Position numbers and translations under genes: made by a program. Under the pieces are notes generated by a model that was not told the origin of the DNA, made no database searches, and saw only the letters and a program-made list of their open reading frames with translations. From Mesorhizobium sp. YM1C-6-2 (GTDB taxonomy: Bacteria > Pseudomonadota > Alphaproteobacteria > Rhizobiales > Rhizobiaceae), in assembly GCF_003666685.1 (NCBI RefSeq), contig NZ_RCIZ01000001.1:744001-808000 (forward strand): 64,000 bases of DNA, in the 5' to 3' direction. Of this stretch, positions 42,580 to 50,552 are shown piece by piece. Within the stretch, counting starts at the first letter, position 1; each line of letters begins with the position of its first letter.

Positions 42580-43926
42580 TCAGACGGCCGCAGAGTGCCG
42601 GCTTTGCCGTTGCGCCAGATATCGGTCGAAATTTGCGGCGATCGCGCGCACGACGATCCGGTCGTCATCGTCCACGACGAAATGATCGCCGTCCCGCCTG
42701 AGGCCCGTCGAGTTCTGCGCAAGGAGCGAGGCCTCGGCAACCACTTCCGCGCCCGTTGCGCCGAAGCGCCGGATCGCCTCGCTGGCGGAGAAGGCGAGAT
42801 CGCACATCAGCCGCTCGATCACCCAGCCTCGCGCGCGGTCGTCGTCGGACAGCGCGATGCCGCGGGCAATGGCCAGCAATCCCTTCGATACGCGGCGGCC
42901 ATATTCGCCCGTCGACGGCTCGTTCTGGGCGTAGCCCTGCATATACTGGCTGATCGACGACGGGCCGAGACCGATGATCGTCCCGCAGCGTTCGTCGGTG
43001 TAGCCCTGGAAGTTGCGGCGCAGGCGCCCTTCGCGCGCGGCCTCGGCGAGACTGTCCTCCGGCAGCGCAAAATGATCTATGCCGATCCGCGCATAGCCGC
43101 GGGAGGCGATCGATTGCGCGGCGGCCATCGCCTGCGCCAGCCGCGCTGTCGCACCCGGCAGCGTGGCGTCGTCGATCATGGTCTGGTGCTTCTTGAACCA
43201 TGGCACATGGGCGTAGCCGAAAAGCGCGATCCGGTCCGGCTCCAGCGAGAGCGCCTTGTCGACGGTCGCAATCAATGTCTCCACGCTCTGGAAAGGCAGG
43301 CCGTAGAGCAGGTCGAGGTTGACGGAGCCGACGCCTCGCGCGCGCAGCCCGTCGACCACCGCCGCGGTGGTTTCAAAGCTCTGCATCCTGTTGATCGCCC
43401 GCTGCACGCGCTCGTCGAAATCCTGGACGCCGAGGCTGGCGCGCGTCAGGCCGATCTCGGCGAGCGCATCCAGCTTCTCGCCGTCCATGTCGTTGGGGTC
43501 GATCTCGACGCTCAGGCTTGCGTCGGGCGTCATCTTGAAACAGGCGTCGAGCTTCCGCCGCAAGGCGCGGAGATCGTCGGGCTTCAGCATCGTCGGCGAG
43601 CCGCCGCCCAGATGGATCGCCGCCACGCTGTTGCGCCCGGCGATGCGGCGGCCGACCGTCTCGATCTCGCAGTGGAGCGCGGCGAGGTAGTCGGCCACCG
43701 GCTCGTAACGCAGCGTCTGCTTGGTGTGGCAGGCGCAGAACCAGCACAGCTTGTCGCAGAAGGGGATGTGCAGGTAGAGCGACACCGCCTCGCCATCGGG
43801 CATCGCGTCGAGCCATTGCCCGACGGTGTCGGAGGTGACCTCCGGATGGAAATGCGGCGCCGTCGGATAGCTCGTATAGCGCGGAACGTTCGCTTCGATG
43901 AGGCGGTGGCTGGGAACGGTCGACAT
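42580..43926 (-). CDS. hemN: Oxygen-independent coproporphyrinogen III oxidase
   Basis: A 448-residue radical-SAM enzyme that decarboxylates coproporphyrinogen III during heme synthesis without oxygen. The cluster motif is C57-x3-C61-x2-C64-x-C66 (PFCDKLCWFCACH), the HemN signature that separates it from HemW-type relatives. RYTSYPTAPHF near the N-terminus and YAHVPWFKKHQ, GIDHFALPEDSL and FQGYT also fit. An FNR box lies 106 bp upstream, in accord with induction at low oxygen. It is divergent from the hemerythrin gene. Confidence 0.95.
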   Translation of the reverse strand: MSTVPSHRLIEANVPRYTSYPTAPHFHPEVTSDTVGQWLDAMPDGEAVSLYLHIPFCDKLCWFCACHTKQTLRYEPVADYLAALHCEIETVGRRIAGRNSVAAIHLGGGSPTMLKPDDLRALRRKLDACFKMTPDASLSVEIDPNDMDGEKLDALAEIGLTRASLGVQDFDERVQRAINRMQSFETTAAVVDGLRARGVGSVNLDLLYGLPFQSVETLIATVDKALSLEPDRIALFGYAHVPWFKKHQTMIDDATLPGATARLAQAMAAAQSIASRGYARIGIDHFALPEDSLAEAAREGRLRRNFQGYTDERCGTIIGLGPSSISQYMQGYAQNEPSTGEYGRRVSKGLLAIARGIALSDDDRARGWVIERLMCDLAFSASEAIRRFGATGAEVVAEASLLAQNSTGLRRDGDHFVVDDDDRIVVRAIAANFDRYLAQRQSRHSAAV

Positions 43927-44031
43927 GATCGGACTGGATAATCTCCGCGTCGGGCAGCGGGTCAGCCCGTCACAAGGTCACGCCTCCGCCTGCCGGTTGG
44001 CAGCTTTTCGCACGCGCCTCACCGCAACGGG

Positions 44032-44045
44032 TTGATCAAGATCAA
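44032..44045. promoter_or_regulatory. Perfect FNR/FixK box
   Basis: TTGAT-CAAG-ATCAA is an exact match to the FNR consensus TTGAT-N4-ATCAA. It lies 106 bp before the hemN start and 195 bp before the hemerythrin start, within a 313-bp divergent region that otherwise holds no gene. The FnrN gene at 44743-45465 supplies the probable regulator. Confidence 0.85.
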
Positions 44046-44239
44046 GTCGCGCGACTTGCAGCGGCTCTACGACAGGTCATTCCGAAAGGTGCTCTGGTGA
44101 TCGATCTTCTTCGCCCTGCACTTCGGCATGGTCCACCGCCGGCATTCTCGACGCGCTCAGACGCGTACCGTTCGCGTGAGCCTGCCGGAGAACGGCGCTG
44201 CTCCAGACACCTTGACGAAAGGAACTGGAGGAAGATGCC

Positions 44240-44737
44240 ATGAACGAAAACAAATCGGCATCGAGATGCGCCCGGATGGACGAATGCGTGGCGAGCGGCG
44301 CATGCTCGCCGGCGCGGTTCGTTCCGTGCATCGACATGGCGAGGGCGCATAGGCAGAAGCTGAAACTTTGCGATACGCTGGAGGCGATAGCGGACGATCT
44401 TCCGTCCCGGGTCGATCGGCTGCAATGCCTGGCGGTTGCGAACAGTCTCGTGCCGCTGCTCAGGGAATGCCATCGCTTCGAGGAGGAGATCGTCTTTCCG
44501 GCCTTCGCGCGAATGCACGGCGCCGACAAGATCGTCGCCAGGCTCATCGCGGAGCATCTCGAGGATGATTGCGCCGCCGAGGACCTCAGCGAGGTCCTGC
44601 TGGCGCACGGCCACGGGCAGCCGATCGAGAATCCGGAAGCCTTCGGCTACATGCTGCGCGCGCTTTTCGAATCGATGCGCCGCCACATCGCCTTCGAACG
44701 TGACCATGTGCTGCCCGCCGTGAGCAGCGTCGACTGA
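44240..44737 (+). CDS. Hemerythrin-like HHE domain protein
   Basis: A 165-residue four-helix HHE protein that binds a di-iron site. Possible ligands are His in DMARAHRQKL (about 37), HRFEEE (about 76), AEHLEDD and RRHIAFERDH (HxxxE and His near the C-terminus). Such proteins bind oxygen, NO or repair iron-sulfur clusters. A Cys-rich start (CARMDECVASGAC) is unusual and could bind a metal. GGAGGAAG precedes the ATG. With hemN and fnrN around it and the FNR box upstream, a low-oxygen or NO role is likely. Confidence 0.8.
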   Translation: MNENKSASRCARMDECVASGACSPARFVPCIDMARAHRQKLKLCDTLEAIADDLPSRVDRLQCLAVANSLVPLLRECHRFEEEIVFPAFARMHGADKIVARLIAEHLEDDCAAEDLSEVLLAHGHGQPIENPEAFGYMLRALFESMRRHIAFERDHVLPAVSSVD

Positions 44738-44742
44738 ACGGT

Positions 44743-45465
44743 TCAGCCGCCGGCGCGCGCGGCTAGCCGTCCGAGGTCGTCGACGATTACGTGGCGGGTG
44801 TGCTCGATCCGGATCACGCCGTCGCTGCGCAGCCGCGTGAACTGCCGGCTCACCGTCTCGATCGTCAGCCCGAGGAAGTCGGCGATCTCGGCCCGCGACA
44901 GCGGCAGGTCGAATGCGGTGCTGCGCTGTCCGGCTTCGGCGGGGTCGATGTTACGGGCGATCATCAGCAGGAAGCTCGCCACCTTCTCCGCCGCCGTCTT
45001 GCGGCCGAGCGTCACCATCCAGTCACGCGCCTCGTCGAGCTCCTTCAGCGTCTGCTGCAGCAGACGGTGCTTGAGGTCGGACTGGTCGGCCATCATCCGT
45101 TCCATGACCCCGCGCGGGAAGGAGCACAGCTCGACCCCGGTCGCCGCCTCCGCGGTCACCACACTCTCGGTCTTGAACGGCCGGCCGAGGAAATCCGGCG
45201 CGAACTGCAGGCCGACGATCTGCTGGCGGCCGTCGGAGAGGGTCTTGGTCAGCTTCACCACGCCGGACAGGACGTTCGAATAGCTTTCGATGTTTTCGGC
45301 GTCGCCGATCAGCTCCTCGCCTTCGCCGGCCCTGTGCTTGGTCGAGGACTTGGCGAGCGAGACCAACTGGTCGGGCGTCAGCGCGCCACAGACTCCCCTA
45401 TGCCGCGCCTCGCAGGAGGCGCAGAGCACGGGAATCCCTTTTGTGTGAACATCTTCACGCACCAT
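44743..45465 (-). CDS. fnrN: FnrN-type oxygen-sensing Crp/Fnr regulator
   Basis: A 240-residue regulator of the Fnr type. Cys15, Cys18, Cys26 and Cys114 are placed to hold an oxygen-labile 4Fe-4S cluster. A cAMP-like barrel spans about 40-150 and the helix-turn-helix ends LTIETVSRQFTRLRSDGVI, with ExxSR giving TTGAT recognition. The frame is open well upstream, but FnrN size and the Cys cluster argue for ATG 45465. It likely activates hemN and the hemerythrin gene through the 44032 box. I see no FNR box in front of fnrN itself, so autoregulation is not supported here. Confidence 0.92.
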   Translation of the reverse strand: MVREDVHTKGIPVLCASCEARHRGVCGALTPDQLVSLAKSSTKHRAGEGEELIGDAENIESYSNVLSGVVKLTKTLSDGRQQIVGLQFAPDFLGRPFKTESVVTAEAATGVELCSFPRGVMERMMADQSDLKHRLLQQTLKELDEARDWMVTLGRKTAAEKVASFLLMIARNIDPAEAGQRSTAFDLPLSRAEIADFLGLTIETVSRQFTRLRSDGVIRIEHTRHVIVDDLGRLAARAGG

Positions 45466-46054
45466 GGTTTTCTTATACCGGGCTTGCCCGCAGCGCACCA
45501 CGAGGGGTTGCATGCCGCGGTGTCGCAGGGCCTTGAGCGCTCGCCGCCTGCATCCAGGCTTGGGCGAAGGGCGCGTGCATTGCACTGCGTGTGGCATGGC
45601 GGGCGCGAGGAACGGCACGGATCTAGCACCGCAGTTTCCGTTCAGCCGATTCGAGAACGGCCTCGAGCGCCGTCGACGGCAATGCGATCGGAAGGCGCTC
45701 TGTCGTTCACATAACTGAACGCAACGTTCAATTGCGGCGACTATCCCGAACGCCCGATTCTCCCTAGTCTTCAATTGCCCGGACGTACTTCGGTTAGTCT
45801 CCGAAGGTTCCCGGTGCAGAAGTATGAAGTCTCGCAGGTCGAATATGGAAGCCAAGAAGCCACCTTTCGACGTTCGGTCGCGCCGTCTTTCCAGTCGCAG
45901 GGCTGGAGTCGCCGGGCCGCTCTCGACGCCATCCGCGATGACGGGCGCAACCGCATCGAGATAGAGGCGAACGGCGTCCGGTAGCCTCCGGATTTGCAAC
46001 GCCTTCACCCGAAAAACACTAGCCAGCAGCACGAGAAAAATCTGGAGGAAGCAG
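45466..46054. other. Intergenic region between fnrN and Rieske operon
   Basis: A 589-bp gap with a palindrome at 45716-45730 and the presumed promoters of both divergent units. Small open frames in it lack ribosome sites and recognisable products. Confidence 0.45.
45716..45730. promoter_or_regulatory. Perfect 15-bp palindrome
   Basis: TGAACG and CGTTCA flank CAA. It sits 251 bp before fnrN and 325 bp before the Rieske gene. A candidate operator for either; the regulator is unknown. Confidence 0.35.
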
Positions 46055-47290
46055 GTGGACTGCAAGCACAACGGCAATGGGAGGGCCAGAAGCCCAGGCG
46101 TATCCGACCGCATCCTGAAGGTCCTCGATCAGATCGAGTCGGGCGTGAAAGACATGCAGAGCGGCTGGAATCTGCCGCGCGAATGCTACGTCGACCAGGA
46201 ATTCTACGACTTCGAACAGGAAGCCATCTTCATGCGGAGCTGGCTGTGCCTCGGCCGGGTCGACGAGATCAAGAATCCCGGTGATTTCGTCCGCATCGAC
46301 ATGGGCGACGAGCCGCTCGTCATGGTGCGCGACCAGAACATGGAGATCCGCGTCTTCTCGCCGATCTGCGCGCATCGCGGCCATCTGCTTTGCGAGGGCT
46401 CCGGCAACACCGGCCGCCTGTTCCGCTGCCCCTTCCACGCCTGGGCCTATGGCCTGGACGGGCACCTGATCGCTGCGCCATCGATGAACGACACGGTCGG
46501 ATTGAAGGCGCTCAAGGCCGAGGCGCATCTGCCCTCGCACAAGGTCGAGATCTGGAACGGGTTCGTCTTCGCCAATCTCGACCCCAACGCCAAGCCGCTG
46601 ACGCCGACGCTGCACAAGCTCACCAAGACGCTCGAGCCCTATCATATCGACGAGATGGTCTCGATGCCGGTGGCCGAGATCAAGGGTTGCGACTGGAACT
46701 GGAAGCCGCAGCTCGAGAACGGCATCGAGCCGTATCACAGCGCCTATCTGCACGGCATGCTGCACGACTTCGCGCATGTGCGCCTGACCAGCTTCGTCGA
46801 CTACGACGAAGATGACGGCGCGGTCTACCATCCGACCGGCTTCTACTACCCGGATGCCGGCTTCAATCCGACCGGCAAGGCGTTGATGCCGATCATCCCG
46901 ACGCTCGGCGAGAAGGAGCGCAACGAGGTCATCTTCGCCAGCATTCCTCCGAACCTCGGCTTCGGCGCGGTGCCGGAAGGCCTGTTCTACTACCTCGTGC
47001 TGCCGGCCGGGCCGGGCGCCATCAACCTGCGCATCGGCCATCTCTATCCGGAGTCGAGCACCAAGCTGCCGCTGTTCGAGCATCTCTACAAGATCGCCCA
47101 GGATGGCCTCGTGGTCTTCCACAACCAGGACGCCGCCTCGACGGCCTCGGTGCAGCGCGGCAACCGCTCGCGGTTCCGCAAGCCGGGCCGGTATTCCTTC
47201 CAGGAGGAATCGCTGCTGCAGTTCTATCAGTGGCTGCAGAAGCGCTACCGCGAATACGCTCAGGAAGCCCGCCAGGAACAGCCTGCATAG
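46055..47290 (+). CDS. Rieske non-heme iron oxygenase, large subunit
   Basis: A 411-residue oxygenase. The Rieske 2Fe-2S site is Cys105-x-His107 and Cys125-x2-His128. The mononuclear iron ligands His228 and His233 lie in ENGIEPYHSAYLH, with the NWK segment before them as usual. It hydroxylates, demethylates or dioxygenates a small organic substrate with electrons from the ferredoxin and reductase encoded next. GTG 46055 is used, since GGAGGA lies 8 nt before it. No separate small subunit gene of known type follows. Substrate not predictable from sequence. Confidence 0.88.
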   Translation: MDCKHNGNGRARSPGVSDRILKVLDQIESGVKDMQSGWNLPRECYVDQEFYDFEQEAIFMRSWLCLGRVDEIKNPGDFVRIDMGDEPLVMVRDQNMEIRVFSPICAHRGHLLCEGSGNTGRLFRCPFHAWAYGLDGHLIAAPSMNDTVGLKALKAEAHLPSHKVEIWNGFVFANLDPNAKPLTPTLHKLTKTLEPYHIDEMVSMPVAEIKGCDWNWKPQLENGIEPYHSAYLHGMLHDFAHVRLTSFVDYDEDDGAVYHPTGFYYPDAGFNPTGKALMPIIPTLGEKERNEVIFASIPPNLGFGAVPEGLFYYLVLPAGPGAINLRIGHLYPESSTKLPLFEHLYKIAQDGLVVFHNQDAASTASVQRGNRSRFRKPGRYSFQEESLLQFYQWLQKRYREYAQEARQEQPA

Positions 47291-47298
47291 GTTCCAAG

Positions 47299-47321
47299 GG
47301 GCCGCGCGTCAGGCGCGGCCC
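47299..47321. terminator. Strong hairpin between Rieske oxygenase and ferredoxin genes
   Basis: Nine-base arms GGGCCGCGC and GCGCGGCCC flank a GTCAG loop, 8 nt after the oxygenase stop. No T-run follows. It may lower downstream expression or protect the upstream mRNA and so set a different level of oxygenase and ferredoxin. Confidence 0.5.
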
Positions 47322-47351
47322 TGCCTTGCCAAAACTTAGGGAGAGAACAAA

Positions 47352-47549
47352 ATGAAGATCATCGTCGATCGCCAGCGTTGCGACGGCAACGGCGTCTGCA
47401 TGGGCATCGCGCCCGAGGTCTTTGACGTCGATGACGACCTCTATCTGCACGTGGCCGAGAACATCCCCGAGGATCCGGAGCTCCGTGCCCGGGTACGGCA
47501 GTCCGTCACCTCCTGTCCGATCCTGGCGCTGAAGCTGGTCGAGGACTGA
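47352..47549 (+). CDS. Small ferredoxin with three-Cys cluster site
   Basis: A 65-residue ferredoxin with Cys10, Cys16 and Cys55 (the last in SCP). The position that would carry a second Cys in a 4Fe-4S ferredoxin (residue 13) is Asn, so a 3Fe-4S cluster is likely. Such ferredoxins usually serve P450s and some Rieske enzymes. It probably carries electrons from the reductase encoded next to the Rieske oxygenase. GGGAGAG precedes the ATG. Confidence 0.88.
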   Translation: MKIIVDRQRCDGNGVCMGIAPEVFDVDDDLYLHVAENIPEDPELRARVRQSVTSCPILALKLVED

Positions 47550-47591
47550 CATATCGACGCCGGCTCGACTGACGCAACGAAGGCAAACTCC

Positions 47592-48794
47592 ATGGGCGGC
47601 ATGAGGCAACGTATCGTCGTGGCCGGCGGATCGCTGGCCGGCCACTCCGCGGTGACGGAACTGGTCGGTCTCGTCCCCGAGGCGGAGATCGTCTGGGTGA
47701 CGGGCGAACAGCACCGGACCTACAGCAAGCCGGCGCTGTCCAAGGAGTTCATGCAGGCGCGCAACGAGCTGTCGGAGCTCATGCTGCCTGACATCGGTGG
47801 CGATCTTAGCAACCTGAGGATCGTGCGCCGTTCATGTGCGTCGCTCGATACGGCGAACCGGACCGTCACTTTGGACGACGGCGAGAAAATCGCCTTCGAC
47901 CAACTGCTGATCGCCACCGGCGCGCAGGCAAGGATGCCCGGCATGCTGCGCGGCGTCGGCGGCGTGTTCCCCTTGCGGACGCTCGACGATGCCGTCGCCA
48001 TCCGCGAGAGTCTCGCCGGCAGACCCAAGGTTCTGGTGGTGGGAGGCGGGCTTATAGGCTGCGAGCTGGCTGCCTCGATGCGTACGCTCGGTCTCGAGGT
48101 GACGCTCGTCGAGCGCCTGGATACGCTTCTCGACAGGCCGTTCGGCGGCGCGTTCGGCTCATACTTCCTCGATCTGCACCGCGCCAACGGAGTCGATCTC
48201 GTCATGGACGCCATGGTCGAGCGGGTGTCGCTCAACGACGGCCGCGTCGCGGCGGTCGAACTGGCCGACGGAGCGAAGATCGAGACACAGCTTGTGGTCG
48301 TTGGTGCAGGCTCGGAGCCATGCACGCAATGGCTGGAGGGATCGGGGCTCATCGTTGCCGACGGCGTCGTGTGCGATTCCTATCTCGCGACATCGATGCC
48401 CGGCATCTTCGCAGCCGGCGACGTCGCGCGCTGGACGAACCCCATCTACGACCTTCAGATGCGCGTCGAACACTGGACGAACGCGTCGGCGCAGGGCCGC
48501 GCGGCGGCGCGCAACCTGGCCGCATCGGCGACCGGTCGCCAGGAACTGCGCAAGCCGTTCGCCGACGTGCCCTATTTCTGGTCGGATCAGTATGGCCAGA
48601 AGATCCAGATGGTGGGGTGGCACCAGGGCCATGATCGAGTCGAACTCGACCGGTCAGCCGATGCGCCCGGCCCGCTTGCGCGTTTCTACCGCGACGGCCG
48701 GATGATCGCAGCGGCGGGTGTCAATGTCCCGCGCATCGTCATGCGGTTGCGCAGGCAGATCGAAGAGGAAGCGCGCGCGCAGGAAGCGGCTTAG
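47592..48794 (+). CDS. FAD-dependent NAD(P)H-ferredoxin reductase
   Basis: A 400-residue reductase of the pyridine-nucleotide disulphide oxidoreductase fold without redox Cys pair. The FAD-binding segment IVVAGGSLAGHSAV lies at residues 8-21; the NAD(P)-binding segment VLVVGGGLIGCELAASM is near 145; the FAD-contact segment PGIFAAGDVARW is near 270. It should pass electrons from NAD(P)H to the ferredoxin encoded 42 nt upstream. With the oxygenase, this forms a complete three-component system. Confidence 0.88.
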   Translation: MGGMRQRIVVAGGSLAGHSAVTELVGLVPEAEIVWVTGEQHRTYSKPALSKEFMQARNELSELMLPDIGGDLSNLRIVRRSCASLDTANRTVTLDDGEKIAFDQLLIATGAQARMPGMLRGVGGVFPLRTLDDAVAIRESLAGRPKVLVVGGGLIGCELAASMRTLGLEVTLVERLDTLLDRPFGGAFGSYFLDLHRANGVDLVMDAMVERVSLNDGRVAAVELADGAKIETQLVVVGAGSEPCTQWLEGSGLIVADGVVCDSYLATSMPGIFAAGDVARWTNPIYDLQMRVEHWTNASAQGRAAARNLAASATGRQELRKPFADVPYFWSDQYGQKIQMVGWHQGHDRVELDRSADAPGPLARFYRDGRMIAAAGVNVPRIVMRLRRQIEEEARAQEAA

Positions 48795-48844
48795 GCGCCC
48801 CATTCCGCGCCGACGGTTCCACACGCAAGTCAGGGAGAGCAAGG

Positions 48845-49315
48845 ATGGCCGATCAGGCGGAGTTCGACGAGAAGGTTCGGGACGACATCTGGACGATCCT
48901 CAGCCGGAAGTACAACACCGTGCGCCGCGGCGGCCATCCGGTGGATACCGATGAACATCTGCACGAGCGCAGCTTCTGGCCCGACATGCGCTTCCACAAG
49001 GTCGAGACCATCGACGGCCCCAACGGACGTCAGATCCGATTGACTTTCACGCCCAAGGTCGAGCCGTCGGCGACCTACGGCTACAGGGTCGACGTGGACA
49101 AGGCGGCAGCCGCCTGGAGCGAGAAGGTTGGCATCCGCGACCCCCACCAGAACCCGTCGATGTTCGCCGCGGAACTGATCTGGTACATGGTCGCCTATAT
49201 TGGCTCGATGAAAATCGAGACCTGTCCGGAAGACGATACCGGCGTGCGTTGGATCAACACCGGCGCCGACGTTTTCGAGCCGCTTCCGGATGCCGAAGCG
49301 CACCACCATCATTGA
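48845..49315 (+). CDS. Unknown protein of Rieske operon, natural His-tail
   Basis: A 156-residue hydrophilic protein with no recognised family. It has many aromatic residues and acid/base pairs, a ELIWYMVAYIGSM hydrophobic stretch near residue 117, and ends AEAHHHH. Placed last in the oxygenase operon with a GGGAGAGC site, it could be a small subunit, substrate binder or metallochaperone; none can be shown. Confidence 0.6.
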   Translation: MADQAEFDEKVRDDIWTILSRKYNTVRRGGHPVDTDEHLHERSFWPDMRFHKVETIDGPNGRQIRLTFTPKVEPSATYGYRVDVDKAAAAWSEKVGIRDPHQNPSMFAAELIWYMVAYIGSMKIETCPEDDTGVRWINTGADVFEPLPDAEAHHHH

Positions 49316-49321
49316 CCGTCG

Positions 49322-49342
49322 AGCCGGCTGAATTGGCCGGCT
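49322..49342. terminator. Probable bidirectional terminator hairpin
   Basis: Arms AGCCGGC and GCCGGCT flank a TGAATTG loop between the converging Rieske operon and LysR gene; it overlaps the LysR stop. No T-run, so confidence is moderate. Confidence 0.45.
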
Positions 49343-50288
49343 ATCCCTGGCCGTAGTCGATGCGGACCGCCCGATAGCCCGGCGAACGGACGAATTCGTC
49401 GAACTGGCTGCACATCGAATCGACCAGCTTCATGATGCGCGGGTTGCGGTGCCGGTGCTGCGGGTAGACGGCGTAGACCGGCGCGTCGTCGGAGCGCCAC
49501 TCGGGCAGGATCGGCACCAGCCCGCCCTGCTCGACCTCGTAGCGGACGAAGAAATCAGGCAGATAGCCGATCACCAGGCCTTCGACGGCGAAATATTTGG
49601 CCATCCAGTATTCGTTGACGTTGAAGCGCGCGTGCGGGTTGAGATTGACCGATCTCTTGCCGTTGCGGACGTGCCAGCGCTCGGGCAGGCCATTGCGCAT
49701 GTACACGACGCCGTTGCAGCCGTTCACTTCCTCCAGCGTTGCCGGCATGCCGTTCTGCTCGATGAACAGCGGGCTGGCATAGAGGCCGAACGAGACGTTG
49801 CCCATCTTGCGCCTGAGCAGGCTCGAGGTCGGCGGATCGCCGACGAAGATCATGCAGTCGAAGTCGAACTGGCCGGCGATGATCTTGTCGTTGGGATACA
49901 TCTGCAGGTCGAAGTCGATCTGCGGATTGTGGACGGCGAAATAGTGCGCCGCCGCACCGATCAGCGAGGTGCCGAACGCCGAGCTGGCGACGATGCGGAT
50001 GCGGCCGCTGATGGTGGAGTGGGCGCGCTGCGCGGCGCTGACGGCGTTCTCGCAGGAATCGAAGATGATCGAGGCGTGGTCGAGGAACTCCTTGCCGGCG
50101 TCGGTGAGTTCCAGGCCCTTGGCCTTGCGAACGAAGAGCTCGACATGCAGCGCGTCCTCCAGGCGGCGCAGATGGTGGCTAAGCGTCGCCTTGGGGATGT
50201 TGTAGGTCGCGGCAGCCCGCGAAATGCTTCCTGCACGTGCGATCGACAGGAAACAACGGATATCTTTCAGCTCGTATTGGTCGCTCAT
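49341..50288 (-). CDS. LysR-family transcription regulator
   Basis: A 315-residue LysR regulator. The helix-turn-helix (residues 20-42) includes GSISRAAATYNIPKATLSHHLRRLE, followed by a linker helix and a substrate-binding domain (about 90-300). It diverges from the DUF1116-amidase operon and converges on the Rieske operon, so it may control either; divergence favours the first. A spaced inverted repeat lies just upstream of its start (50294-50338). Confidence 0.88.
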   Translation of the reverse strand: MSDQYELKDIRCFLSIARAGSISRAAATYNIPKATLSHHLRRLEDALHVELFVRKAKGLELTDAGKEFLDHASIIFDSCENAVSAAQRAHSTISGRIRIVASSAFGTSLIGAAAHYFAVHNPQIDFDLQMYPNDKIIAGQFDFDCMIFVGDPPTSSLLRRKMGNVSFGLYASPLFIEQNGMPATLEEVNGCNGVVYMRNGLPERWHVRNGKRSVNLNPHARFNVNEYWMAKYFAVEGLVIGYLPDFFVRYEVEQGGLVPILPEWRSDDAPVYAVYPQHRHRNPRIMKLVDSMCSQFDEFVRSPGYRAVRIDYGQG

Positions 50289-50293
50289 GATTG

Positions 50294-50338
50294 TCCAAGA
50301 ATCGGAACGGTAGGTTCACTACTTCACTCTATCTTGGA
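50294..50338. promoter_or_regulatory. Spaced inverted repeat near LysR start
   Basis: TCCAAGA (50294-50300) and TCTTGGA (50332-50338) are separated by 31 bp, immediately upstream of the LysR gene. A TATAAT-like box lies at 50352-50357 for the rightward operon. This arrangement fits a LysR-controlled divergent promoter. Confidence 0.45.
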
Positions 50339-50552
50339 ACTTACCCGGACCTATAATCCGTATCAACAATGATGAGGCACCTAAAAGGCACCCAGGGGAA
50401 AAAATGCGCGCACGCACCACGCGTGCCCATCGCAACATCTTGTTTCAAATCAAGAAAAGCGCCTGTAGCGGCACAGTACGGAGATCGGGATTCCGGTGTC
50501 CGGCTGCGGGCGCCGTGACGTCGACCTATCGGACGGACTGGAACCAGCAGGC

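Noticed and set aside
45579-45590. Further copy of the EPS palindrome (ATTGCACTGCGT)
   Set aside because: Two mismatches in the 11-base core, no EPS gene nearby and no symmetry; likely chance.
45775-45984. Small plus-strand ORF before the Rieske gene
   Set aside because: No ribosome site and a product without recognisable features.
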